DNA of 8,785 bases from an uncultured Pseudomonadota bacterium (lineage in GTDB: Bacteria; Pseudomonadota; Gammaproteobacteria; Burkholderiales; Burkholderiaceae), in the NCBI GenBank assembly GCA_946480245.1, contig CAMLIZ010000181.1, forward strand, positions 1 to 8,785. Reading direction: 5' to 3'. The notes under the pieces are model-generated. The model ran no database searches. It had not been told where the DNA came from and saw only the letters and a program-made list of their open reading frames with translations. The translations under genes and the position numbers were made by a program. Positions 1 through 6,116 of the stretch are shown here, piece after piece; positions within the stretch are counted from its first letter, which is position 1; every line of letters begins with the position of its first letter.

Positions 1-268
1 GGTAGATCGCCTTCAGCCCGGCCTTCACCTGCTGCATGGCCTGGTTGCCGGTCAGAGCGCCCAGCGCGTTGATGAACGGCTCGGTGTTGATCAGGTTCCA
101 CAGCTTCTCGGCGCCGCGCTTGGCCAGCGTGTGCTCGATCTGCAGCGAGCCGCGCAGGCGCACCACGTCGGCGGCGCTGTAGCCGCGCTTGATGCCCTTC
201 CAGCGCGGGTTCTCCGCCCAGTCCTTTTCGAGGGCCGCAGCTTGCTGTTCGCGGGTCGGTTGGCTCAT
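1..268 (-). CDS. aceA: Isocitrate lyase, N-terminal part (cut by the window edge)
   Basis: The first 89 residues of isocitrate lyase, the glyoxylate-shunt enzyme that splits isocitrate into glyoxylate and succinate in the cytoplasm. The rest lies beyond the left edge. The translation opens [20 protein letters not shown] and continues [37 protein letters not shown], then [20 protein letters not shown]. This is the characteristic N-terminal stretch of bacterial AceA: the WxxNPRWxGIxRxY segment, the xVxxLRGS segment, and the [10 protein letters not shown] motif that leads into the barrel. The catalytic KKCGH loop is outside the window. The ATG at 266-268 is supported by AAGGAG six bases upstream on the minus strand. 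A promoter and palindromic operator lie about 90 bases upstream. The upstream gene on the same strand, the Lrp-type regulator, is separated by 247 bp, so aceA probably has its own promoter. Confidence 0.93.
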   Translation of the reverse strand, partial: MSQPTREQQAAALEKDWAENPRWKGIKRGYSAADVVRLRGSLQIEHTLAKRGAEKLWNLINTEPFINALGALTGNQAMQQVKAGLKAIY

Positions 269-274
269 TTCTAG

Positions 275-280
275 CTCCTT
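275..280 (-). promoter_or_regulatory. Ribosome binding site of aceA
   Basis: AAGGAG on the minus strand, six bases before the ATG at 268. It is a near-perfect Shine-Dalgarno sequence and fixes the aceA start. Confidence 0.8.
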
Positions 281-342
281 CAGGTAGACGACGAAAACGG
301 GAACATCTGGAACCAAGCGTACCGAGAAGCGAGAGTCCGCGA

Positions 343-365
343 AAGACTTGTGTCTTATATAAGAC
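343..365. promoter_or_regulatory. Three-armed palindromic operator over the aceA promoter
   Basis: Three five-base arms alternate in orientation at a strict nine-base period: AAGAC (343-347), TTGT, GTCTT (352-356), ATAT, AAGAC (361-365). The right pair forms a perfect 14-bp palindrome, GTCTTATATAAGAC (352-365). The left pair is an inverted repeat with the same four-base gap. The array covers the predicted -10 box and start point of aceA. Two dimer sites sharing the middle arm, or one site plus an extra half-site, would both fit. The sequence does not show which regulator binds. Repression of the glyoxylate shunt is the simplest inference. Confidence 0.6.
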
Positions 366-385
366 TAAAAATGTTTTCTTTTAAA
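357..385 (-). promoter_or_regulatory. Predicted sigma-70 type promoter of aceA
   Basis: Reading the minus strand, TTTAAA (380-385) can serve as the -35 box and TTATAT (357-362) as the -10 box, with exactly 17 bases between them. The surrounding 340-445 is markedly AT-rich in an otherwise GC-rich window, as promoters often are in such genomes. The expected start of transcription is near 349-350, giving a leader of about 80 bases before aceA. The -10 box lies inside the 14-bp palindrome at 352-365, so a protein bound there would block RNA polymerase. The boxes match consensus only partly, and no other promoter for aceA stands out. Confidence 0.5.
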
Positions 386-470
386 ATCATCAGCTTAGAG
401 TTCATATACCGGAATGTGAAATCATCTTCATCGTGATGGAAAATCTTGCCGCGCTGCAGCATGCCGCGAT

Positions 471-504
471 TTCGCGATACGGAATGACCTTTTCTGTATG
501 CGAA
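471..504. repeat. Imperfect inverted repeat downstream of the Lrp-type gene
   Basis: TTCGCGATAC (471-480) and GTATGCGAA (496-504) are inverted copies that differ by one bulged base and are separated by 15 bases. A second small palindrome, CGCGA-TT-TCGCG (465-476), overlaps the left arm. The repeat begins 12 bases after the stop of the Lrp-type gene, so it could fold in the transcript and stabilise or end it. No T-run follows on the minus strand, so it is not a standard intrinsic terminator. A binding site in the aceA upstream region is the alternative. Confidence 0.35.
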
Positions 505-515
505 ATATGAGCCCT

Positions 516-995
516 TCAGAGGGTCAGCGCGGTCGTGCGCTTGACCGTGCGCAGCACCAGCATCGAGTTCGAGCGCTGGACGCCCGGCAGGCGCATCAGC
601 ACCTGCGTGTGCAGCCGCTCCAGGTCCTCGGCGTCGCGGTAGGCGAAGCGCAGCAGATAGTCGTTGGACCCGGCCACGTAGAAGCAGTCGAGGATCTGCG
701 GCTCGTCGCGCACGGCGCGCTCGAAGGCCTCCACCCGCGCAGCATTCAGGCTTTCCAGGTTGATGATCGTGAAGCTGGTGCCCGGCTGCCCTACCGCCGT
801 GGGGTTCAGCAGCGCCACGTACTGGGCGATCACGCCGCCCTCCTCCAACTGTTTGACCCGTCGCAGGCAGGCCGATGGCGACAAGTGCACGCGCTGCGCA
901 AGTTCCACATTGGACAGCCGCCCGTCGCGCTGCAGAACGTCCAGGATGGCGCGATCGATCGCATCAAGTTGCGGAGGCTGCGGCGAGGTTCGCAT
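516..995 (-). CDS. Lrp/AsnC-family transcriptional regulator
   Basis: A 159-residue DNA-binding regulator of the feast/famine (Lrp/AsnC) family, of usual length. Residues 10-26 (LDAIDRAILDVLQRDGR) form the typical first helix. The helix-turn-helix spans about 28-52, with LSNVELAQRVHLSPSACLRR and then VKQLEEGGVI. About 75-150 is the RAM ligand-binding and oligomerisation domain, including the conserved turn VAGSNDYLLRF (107-117) that normally lines the amino-acid pocket. The start at 995 is preferred because homologues open just before LDxIDxxIL. The longer frame, reaching back to 1136, would overlap the divergent aminotransferase and translate its control region. The Shine-Dalgarno is weak. 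The gene is divergent from the aminotransferase operon with 133 bp between starts, which makes it the likely local regulator, responding to an amino acid or amine. The effector cannot be read from the sequence. Confidence 0.9.
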   Translation of the reverse strand: MRTSPQPPQLDAIDRAILDVLQRDGRLSNVELAQRVHLSPSACLRRVKQLEEGGVIAQYVALLNPTAVGQPGTSFTIINLESLNAARVEAFERAVRDEPQILDCFYVAGSNDYLLRFAYRDAEDLERLHTQVLMRLPGVQRSNSMLVLRTVKRTTALTL

Positions 996-1024
996 TTTCT
1001 GCGGTAAGGTCTTCGGAGTGCCGC

Positions 1025-1094
1025 ATGATATTGCGTCATAGGCACCCGGCCGGCCGAGAACGCGCAACACATTGCGCGCGCACGTGACTAGACT
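1025..1094. promoter_or_regulatory. Divergent control region with putative Lrp-type operator
   Basis: Between the two divergent starts lies an 18-bp inverted repeat with perfect seven-base arms, CGCGCAA (1061-1067) and TTGCGCG (1072-1078), around CACA. A second site, ATGATATTGCGTCAT (1026-1040 within 1025-1040), has inverted ends ATGA/TCAT and the 15-base size usual for Lrp-family sites. Both contain ATTGCG in the same orientation, 41 bases apart (1030-1035 and 1071-1076). That is close to four helical turns, as expected for an Lrp octamer that wraps DNA. Weak promoter candidates are TATCAT (1025-1030, minus) for the regulator and TAGACT (1089-1094, plus) for the operon. Neither has a good -35 box. 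Binding by the neighbouring regulator is inferred from position and symmetry. Confidence 0.45.
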
Positions 1095-1128
1095 GGCCGG
1101 CAACCCACCAATTCCACGCGAGACCGTC

Positions 1129-2436
1129 ATGACCACTTCCCTCGACGCCTACTGGATGCCCTTTACCGCGAACCGCCAGTTCAAGAAGGCGCCGCGCCTG
1201 CTGGCCCGCGCGGAAGGCATGCACTACTGGACCGACGACGGCCGTCAGATCCTGGACGGCGTGGCCGGGTTGTGGTGCGTCAATGCGGGGCACTCACGGC
1301 CGAAGATCGTGCAGGCCATTCGTGAGCAGGCCGGCGAGCTGGATTACGCCCCGCCGTTCCAGATGGCCCACGCCAAGGCGTTCCAGCTGGCCGACCGGTT
1401 GGCGGAGCTGGCGCCCAAGGGGCTGGACAAGGTGTTCTTCACGAACTCCGGTTCCGAATCGGTGGAGACGGCGCTGAAGATGGCAATCGCCTACCACCGT
1501 GTGCGCGGCGAAGGCTCGCGCACCCGCCTCATCGGGCGCGAGCGCGGCTATCACGGCGTCAATTTCGGCGGCATCTCGGTGGGCGGCATGGTGGCCAACC
1601 GCAAGATGTTCGGCACGCTGTTGGGCGGTGTGGATCACATCCGCCACACGCACGACCTGGCCCGCAATGCCTTCACCAATGGCCAGCCGGCCCATGGCGC
1701 GGAGCTGGCCGACGACCTCGAGCGCCTGGTGCAGCTGCACGACGCCTCCACGATCGCCGCGGTGATCGTGGAGCCCGTGGCCGGCTCCACCGGCGTGCTG
1801 ATCCCGCCCCAAGGCTACCTGCAACGCCTGCGCGATATCTGCGACAAGCACGGCATCCTGTTGATATTCGACGAGGTGATCACCGGGTTCGGCCGTACCG
1901 GCCAGCCGTTCGCCGCGCAGACCTTCGGCGTCACGCCAGACATCATCACCGCAGCCAAGGGCGTGACCAACGGCTGCGTGCCGATGGGCGCCGTGTTCGT
2001 CAAGCGCGAGATACACGACGCGTTCATGACAGGGCCTGAACACCTGATCGAGTTCTTCCACGGCTACACCTACTCGGCGCATCCGCTGGCCTGCGCTGCC
2101 GGGCTGGGCACGCTAGACACCTATGCCGACGAAGGGTTGCTCACGCGCGCGGGTGCGCTGCAAGGCTACTTCGCCGACGCACTGTTCTCTCTGAAGGGCC
2201 TGCCCAACGTGATCGACATCCGCACCATCGGCCTGGTGGGCGGCATCGAGCTGCAGCCGCTGCCCGGCGCACCGGCCAAGCGCGCCTTCGACGTGTTCCT
2301 CGACTGCTTCGACAAGGGCGCGCTGATCCGCACCACCGGCGACACGGTCGCGCTGTCGCCGCCGCTGATCATCGAAAAGCCGCAGATCGACCAGCTGGTC
2401 GACACGCTGGCAGGCGCGATCAAGCGGGCGGCCTGA
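1129..2436 (+). CDS. Class III (omega) aminotransferase, beta-alanine:pyruvate type
   Basis: A 435-residue PLP-dependent fold-type I transaminase that probably moves the amino group of an omega-amino acid or amine to pyruvate in the cytoplasm. It resembles the BauA/OapT group. Visible landmarks are AGLWCVNAGH (46-55), the phosphate-binding TNSGSE (105-110), YHG (141-143), EPVAGSTGV (215-223), the PLP-ring aspartate D248 in FDEVITGFGRTG, the Schiff-base lysine K277 in TAAKGVTNG, and GYTYSAHPLACAA (312-324). R401 in LIRTTGD sits where these enzymes carry the arginine that holds substrate carboxylates. The start at 1129 (MTTSLDAYWMPF) matches the usual N-terminus; the upstream in-frame ATG at 1072 would translate the operator. 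It is the first gene of the operon, 30 bp before the hydrolase. Beta-alanine arises in spermidine breakdown, which suits the neighbours, but the substrate is inferred. Confidence 0.88.
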   Translation: MTTSLDAYWMPFTANRQFKKAPRLLARAEGMHYWTDDGRQILDGVAGLWCVNAGHSRPKIVQAIREQAGELDYAPPFQMAHAKAFQLADRLAELAPKGLDKVFFTNSGSESVETALKMAIAYHRVRGEGSRTRLIGRERGYHGVNFGGISVGGMVANRKMFGTLLGGVDHIRHTHDLARNAFTNGQPAHGAELADDLERLVQLHDASTIAAVIVEPVAGSTGVLIPPQGYLQRLRDICDKHGILLIFDEVITGFGRTGQPFAAQTFGVTPDIITAAKGVTNGCVPMGAVFVKREIHDAFMTGPEHLIEFFHGYTYSAHPLACAAGLGTLDTYADEGLLTRAGALQGYFADALFSLKGLPNVIDIRTIGLVGGIELQPLPGAPAKRAFDVFLDCFDKGALIRTTGDTVALSPPLIIEKPQIDQLVDTLAGAIKRAA

Positions 2437-2466
2437 CCGAGAGGCCCGGCCAGGGAGCGCAGTGCG

Positions 2467-3225
2467 ATGAGTGCCGGCAAACCGATCGTGCTGGTGCCGG
2501 CCTGCAACCGGCTGCAGGGGCACCACGTGTATCACGTGGCCGGCAAGAAGTATGTCGATGCGGTGCGGCTTGCGGGCTGCCAGCCGCTGATCGTGCCGGA
2601 TGCATCGCCGGAAGAACTTGACGCGCTGCTCGACGTCGCGCATGGCGTGCTGCTCACCGGTTCGCCGTCCAACGTGCACCCGAGGCACTTCAACGAGGAG
2701 GTGCTGGATCCATCGCTACCGCTGGACCCGGAGCGCGACAAGTGGACGCTGCCGATCATTCCGAAGGCGATCGCGCGCGGCCTGCCGCTGCTGGCCATCT
2801 GCCGCGGCTTCCAGGAGGTGAACGTGGCACTGGGCGGCTCGCTGCACCAGGCGGTGCACCGCGTGCAGGGCCTGATGGACCACCGCGACGATGAGTCGCA
2901 GCCGATCGAGGTGCAATACGGTCCCGCACACGCCGTGCAGGTGCAGCCCGGAGGCGTGCTAGAGCGCGTGCTCGCCCGGCGCAACGTGCAGGTGAATTCG
3001 CTGCACGGACAGGGCGTGAACCGGCTCGCTCCCGGCCTGCGGGTGGAAGCGGTGGCACCCGATGGTCTCGTGGAGGCGTTTTCGCTGCAGAACGCGCCCG
3101 GGTTCATGCTGGCACTGCAATGGCACCCAGAATGGCAGGCCGAGCGCAACCCGGTGTCCCGCAAGCTCTTCGAGGCCTTCGGCGAGGCAGCGCGCCGCTA
3201 TCGCAGCACGCTACCGCACACCTAG
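2467..3225 (+). CDS. spuA: Gamma-glutamyl-polyamine/GABA hydrolase (class I glutamine amidotransferase-like)
   Basis: A 252-residue cytoplasmic hydrolase of the PuuD/SpuA family (peptidase C26), close to the 254 residues of E. coli PuuD. The family removes the gamma-glutamyl group from gamma-glutamyl-GABA or related intermediates after the amine has been oxidised. The triad is visible: C112 in the nucleophile elbow LLAICRGFQE, then H220 and E222 in LALQWHPEW. The family signatures LLTGSPSNVHP (62-72), GGSLHQ (123-128) and VNSLHGQGVNRL (176-187) are also present. The ATG is preceded by AGGGAG (2452-2457) at nine bases. The gene lies 30 bp after the aminotransferase and 45 bp before the ligase, so the three are probably cotranscribed. 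The pairing of hydrolase and ligase marks a gamma-glutamylated polyamine route. The exact glutamyl-amine handled is not known. Confidence 0.9.
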   Translation: MSAGKPIVLVPACNRLQGHHVYHVAGKKYVDAVRLAGCQPLIVPDASPEELDALLDVAHGVLLTGSPSNVHPRHFNEEVLDPSLPLDPERDKWTLPIIPKAIARGLPLLAICRGFQEVNVALGGSLHQAVHRVQGLMDHRDDESQPIEVQYGPAHAVQVQPGGVLERVLARRNVQVNSLHGQGVNRLAPGLRVEAVAPDGLVEAFSLQNAPGFMLALQWHPEWQAERNPVSRKLFEAFGEAARRYRSTLPHT

Positions 3226-3270
3226 CGCCGCCCGGTACGTCCGGGTGTTCAACAGCGACGAGGTGTTTCC

Positions 3271-4638
3271 ATGGTGGCCAGAGACAAATTCACATTCAGC
3301 GAACTCGAGCAGTGGCTCAATCAGCGCCGCGTCACGGAGATCGAGTGCCTGGTGCCCGACCTCACCGGCGTGGCGCGCGGCAAGATCCTGCCGCGCGAGA
3401 AGTTCACCGAGGACCGCGGCATGCGCCTGCCAGAGGCCGTGGTGGCGATGAGCGTGACGGGCGAATTCCCCGAAGAGGGGCCGTACTACGACGTGGTCAG
3501 CCCCACCGATGCCGACATGCACCTGCGCCCCGACCCGGCCACGGTGCGCATCGTGCCCTGGGCCGCCGACCCCACCGCGCAGGTGATCCACGACTGCTAT
3601 GACCGCAGCGGCCAGATCGTGGAGCACGCGCCGCGCTCGGTGCTGCGTCGGGTATGCGAGTTGTATGCTCAGGAAGGCTGGGAGCCGGTGGTGGCGCCGG
3701 AGATCGAGTTTTACCTGGTGGCGCGCAACACCGATCCGGACATGCCGCTCAAGCCCCCCATCGGCCGCAGCGGGCGCGCGGAGACGTCGCGCCAGGCGTA
3801 TTCGATCGATGCGGTGAACGAGTTCGACCCGCTGTTCGAGGACATCTACGCCTACTGCGAGCAGATGGAGCTCAACGTGGACACGCTGATCCACGAGGTA
3901 GGCGCCGGGCAGATGGAGATCAACTTCTTTCACGCCCACCCGCTCGGCCTGGCCGACGAGGTGTTCTTCTTCAAGCGCACGGTGCGCGAAGCGGCGCTGC
4001 GGCACGATATGTTCGCCACCTTCATGGCCAAACCCATCGCGGGCGAGCCGGGCAGCGCGATGCACGTGCACCAGAGCGTGGTGGACAAGGCCAGCGGCCG
4101 CAACCTCTTCAGCAACGAGGACGGCTCGCCCAGCCAAGCCTTCCACTGGTACATCGGCGGCCTGCAGCGCTATATCCCCGCGTGCATGGCGCTGTTCGCA
4201 CCCTATGTCAATTCGTACCGCCGGCTCACGCGCTACACGGCGGCGCCGATCAACATCCACTGGGGCACCGACAACCGCACCGTCGGCATCCGCTCGCCGG
4301 TGAGCACCGCGCAGGCCCGGCGCATCGAGAACCGCGTGATCGGCGCGGACGCCAACCCCTACGTGGCGCTGGCCGCCACGCTGGCCTGCGGCTACCTCGG
4401 CATCAAGAACCGCATCGAACCCACGCCGGAATGCAAGGGCGACGCCTACCTGGGCGAATTCCAGCTGCCGCGCGGGCTGAGCGAGGCCCTGTCGCTGCTG
4501 CGCGAGGCGCCGGAGCTGCACGAGGTGCTCGGCAAGGGCTTCGTCACGGTGTACACCGAGGTCAAGGAGATCGAGCACGCGGAGTTCATGAAGGTGATAT
4601 CGCCCTGGGAACGCGAGCACCTGCTGCTGCACGTGTGA
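3271..4638 (+). CDS. spuB: Glutamine synthetase-like gamma-glutamylpolyamine synthetase
   Basis: A 455-residue ATP-dependent ligase of the glutamine synthetase superfamily, in the PuuA/SpuB group that joins glutamate to putrescine or another polyamine. An N-terminal beta-grasp part with VPDLTGVARGKILP (28-41) is followed by the catalytic domain. Visible are metal and ATP site residues E144 and E146 (PEIEFYL), E209 and E216 (HEVGAGQMEIN), H265 (GEPGSAMHVHQS), N314-R317 (NSYRRL), and R341, E353 and R355 (GIRSPVSTAQARRIENR). The tyrosine adenylylation loop of housekeeping GlnA, near the C-terminus, is absent. That fits an amine ligase regulated by expression rather than adenylylation. GAGGTG (3260-3265) lies five bases before the ATG. 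The stop is ten bases before the next gene. Neighbouring SpuA and SpuC homologues argue against an ammonium-assimilating role. Confidence 0.88.
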   Translation: MVARDKFTFSELEQWLNQRRVTEIECLVPDLTGVARGKILPREKFTEDRGMRLPEAVVAMSVTGEFPEEGPYYDVVSPTDADMHLRPDPATVRIVPWAADPTAQVIHDCYDRSGQIVEHAPRSVLRRVCELYAQEGWEPVVAPEIEFYLVARNTDPDMPLKPPIGRSGRAETSRQAYSIDAVNEFDPLFEDIYAYCEQMELNVDTLIHEVGAGQMEINFFHAHPLGLADEVFFFKRTVREAALRHDMFATFMAKPIAGEPGSAMHVHQSVVDKASGRNLFSNEDGSPSQAFHWYIGGLQRYIPACMALFAPYVNSYRRLTRYTAAPINIHWGTDNRTVGIRSPVSTAQARRIENRVIGADANPYVALAATLACGYLGIKNRIEPTPECKGDAYLGEFQLPRGLSEALSLLREAPELHEVLGKGFVTVYTEVKEIEHAEFMKVISPWEREHLLLHV

Positions 4639-4648
4639 GGGCACGCCC

Positions 4649-6022
4649 ATGATCCGAAGCACCAAGGACTGGCAGGCCGCGGACGCCGCGCATTTCCTGC
4701 ACCCCTTCACCGACTTCCAGGCGCTGGCGCAAAAGGGCGCACGCATCATCACGCGAGCCGACAACATCTACCTGCACGACAGCGACGGCCGGCAGTTGCT
4801 CGATGCGATGTCGGGGCTGTGGTGCGTGAACGTGGGCTACGGTCAGCAGGCGCTCGTGGACGCGGCCACGCGGCAGCTGAAGGAGCTGCCGTTCTACAAC
4901 GCGTTCTTCCAGACCGCCACACCGCCGGCGATCGAGCTGGCCGAGTTGCTGGCAGGGGTGAGCCCGCCGGGCTTCGAGCACGTGTTCTTCACCGGTTCGG
5001 GCTCGGAGGGCAACGACACGGTCGTGCGCATGGTGCGCCGCTACTGGGACATCCTGGGACAGCCACAGCGGCAGGTGATCATCAGCCGCGTCAATGCTTA
5101 TCACGGCTCCACGATGGCCGGTGCATCGCTGGGCGGCATGTCCGCCATGCATGCCCAAGGCGGGCTGCCGATTCCGGGCATCGTGCACATCGACCAGCCG
5201 TACTGGTTCGGCAGCGGCCGAGGCATGACGCCTGAGGAATTCGGCCTGCACGCTGCCCGCTGGCTGGAGGCCAAGATCCAGGAGGTGGGCGCCCGCAACG
5301 TGGCCGCCTTCATCGGCGAACCGGTGCAAGGCGCTGGCGGCGTGATCGTGCCGCCGGCCAGCTACTGGCCCGAGATCCAGCGCATTTGCGACCGGCACGG
5401 CATCCTGCTGGTCAGCGATGAGGTGATCTGCGGATTCGGTCGTACCGGGCACTGGTTCGGCTGCGAGCGCTTCGGCTACCGCCCCGACCTGATGACCTTC
5501 GCAAAGGGCGTGACCTCAGGCTACATCCCGCTCGGCGGCGTGATGGTGGGCGACCGCGTGGCGCGCGTGCTGATCGACCAGGGCGGCGAGTTCGAACACG
5601 GCTACACCTACTCAGGCCATCCCGTGGCCTGCGCGGTAGGTGTAGCCAACCTGCGGTTGATCCAGCAGCTCGGGCTGGTGGCTCACGTGCACGACGACGT
5701 GGGGCCCTACCTGGCCGAGCGCTACCGCGAGCTGTCCGAGCATCCGCTGGTTGGCCATGCCGACACTTGTGGGCTGATGGGTGCGCTGCTGCTGGTCAAG
5801 GACAAGGCGCTGGGCATCCCGTTCGCGCCCGAACTGGGCGTCGGCATGCTGTGTCGCGCGCATTGCTTTGCCAACGGCTTGATCATGCGCGCGGTCGGCG
5901 ACCGCATGATCGTGGCGCCGCCGCTGGTGATCACGCGCGCGCAGATCGACGAGATGGTGGTGCTGATCCGCCGCTGCCTCGACGCCACGCTGGCCGCCGT
6001 GCAAAGCAACGGCTGGCTGTAG
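4649..6022 (+). CDS. spuC: Putrescine:pyruvate-type class III aminotransferase
   Basis: A 457-residue PLP-dependent omega-transaminase like Pseudomonas SpuC and the well-studied Chromobacterium violaceum amine transaminase. It probably converts putrescine plus pyruvate to 4-aminobutanal and alanine. W58, Y151, K286 (Schiff base, in TFAKGVTSG) and R414 (in LIMRAVGD) match W60, Y153, K288 and R416 of the C. violaceum enzyme at a constant offset of two. D257 in VSDEVICGFGRTG binds the pyridine nitrogen. The phosphate-binding loop is FTGSGSEGND (114-123). The ATG follows the ligase stop by ten bases, with GAGGG (4637-4641) overlapping that stop, so the two are tightly coupled. It differs clearly from the first aminotransferase of the operon and belongs to another subgroup. 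The amine specificity is inferred from family and context. Confidence 0.88.
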   Translation: MIRSTKDWQAADAAHFLHPFTDFQALAQKGARIITRADNIYLHDSDGRQLLDAMSGLWCVNVGYGQQALVDAATRQLKELPFYNAFFQTATPPAIELAELLAGVSPPGFEHVFFTGSGSEGNDTVVRMVRRYWDILGQPQRQVIISRVNAYHGSTMAGASLGGMSAMHAQGGLPIPGIVHIDQPYWFGSGRGMTPEEFGLHAARWLEAKIQEVGARNVAAFIGEPVQGAGGVIVPPASYWPEIQRICDRHGILLVSDEVICGFGRTGHWFGCERFGYRPDLMTFAKGVTSGYIPLGGVMVGDRVARVLIDQGGEFEHGYTYSGHPVACAVGVANLRLIQQLGLVAHVHDDVGPYLAERYRELSEHPLVGHADTCGLMGALLLVKDKALGIPFAPELGVGMLCRAHCFANGLIMRAVGDRMIVAPPLVITRAQIDEMVVLIRRCLDATLAAVQSNGWL

Positions 6023-6032
6023 CGGGTTGCGG

Positions 6033-6050
6033 CCCCCGTGCTTACGGGGG
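6033..6050 (+). terminator. GC hairpin after spuC, possible terminator or mRNA stabiliser
   Basis: A perfect seven-base-pair stem, CCCCCGT (6033-6039) with ACGGGGG (6044-6050), encloses a GCTT loop and starts ten bases after the spuC stop. The stem is very stable for its length. No T-run follows (the next bases are GTGTATGCC), so it is not a classical intrinsic terminator. It could still slow polymerase, mark the 3' end of the operon mRNA or protect it from exonucleases. Its place supports the operon ending at spuC, with the acyltransferase expressed separately or by read-through. Confidence 0.45.
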
Positions 6051-6116
6051 GTGTATGCCAACCGGCGCCCTCGCGGAAGTACCCTCGTCGATTGGAGGGG
6101 TTGCCGGCACACGACG

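Noticed and set aside
429..438. Small palindrome CATC-GT-GATG upstream of aceA
   Set aside because: Four-base arms are expected by chance at this length, and it is not placed at any promoter element.
1046..1055. CCGGCCGG/GGCCGGCC palindromic run in the divergent control region
   Set aside because: Pure G/C palindromes of this size are common in GC-rich genomes, and the same GGCCGG string recurs nearby. No support for a specific function.
996..1136. N-terminal extension of the Lrp-type regulator to an upstream ATG (206 residues)
   Set aside because: It would translate the divergent control region and overlap the start of the opposing aminotransferase, and family members begin close to the LDxIDxxIL helix. 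The start at 995 is preferred.
3231..3245. Hairpin CCCGG-TACGT-CCGGG between spuA and spuB
   Set aside because: Only five base pairs, inside a 45-bp operon gap with no T-run. It is likely chance in GC-rich DNA, or at most a minor processing site.
3211..4767. Long minus-strand open frame of about 518 codons opposite spuB
   Set aside because: The opposite strand encodes an unmistakable glutamine-synthetase-like protein. The antisense product is His/Arg/Val-rich with no recognisable domain.
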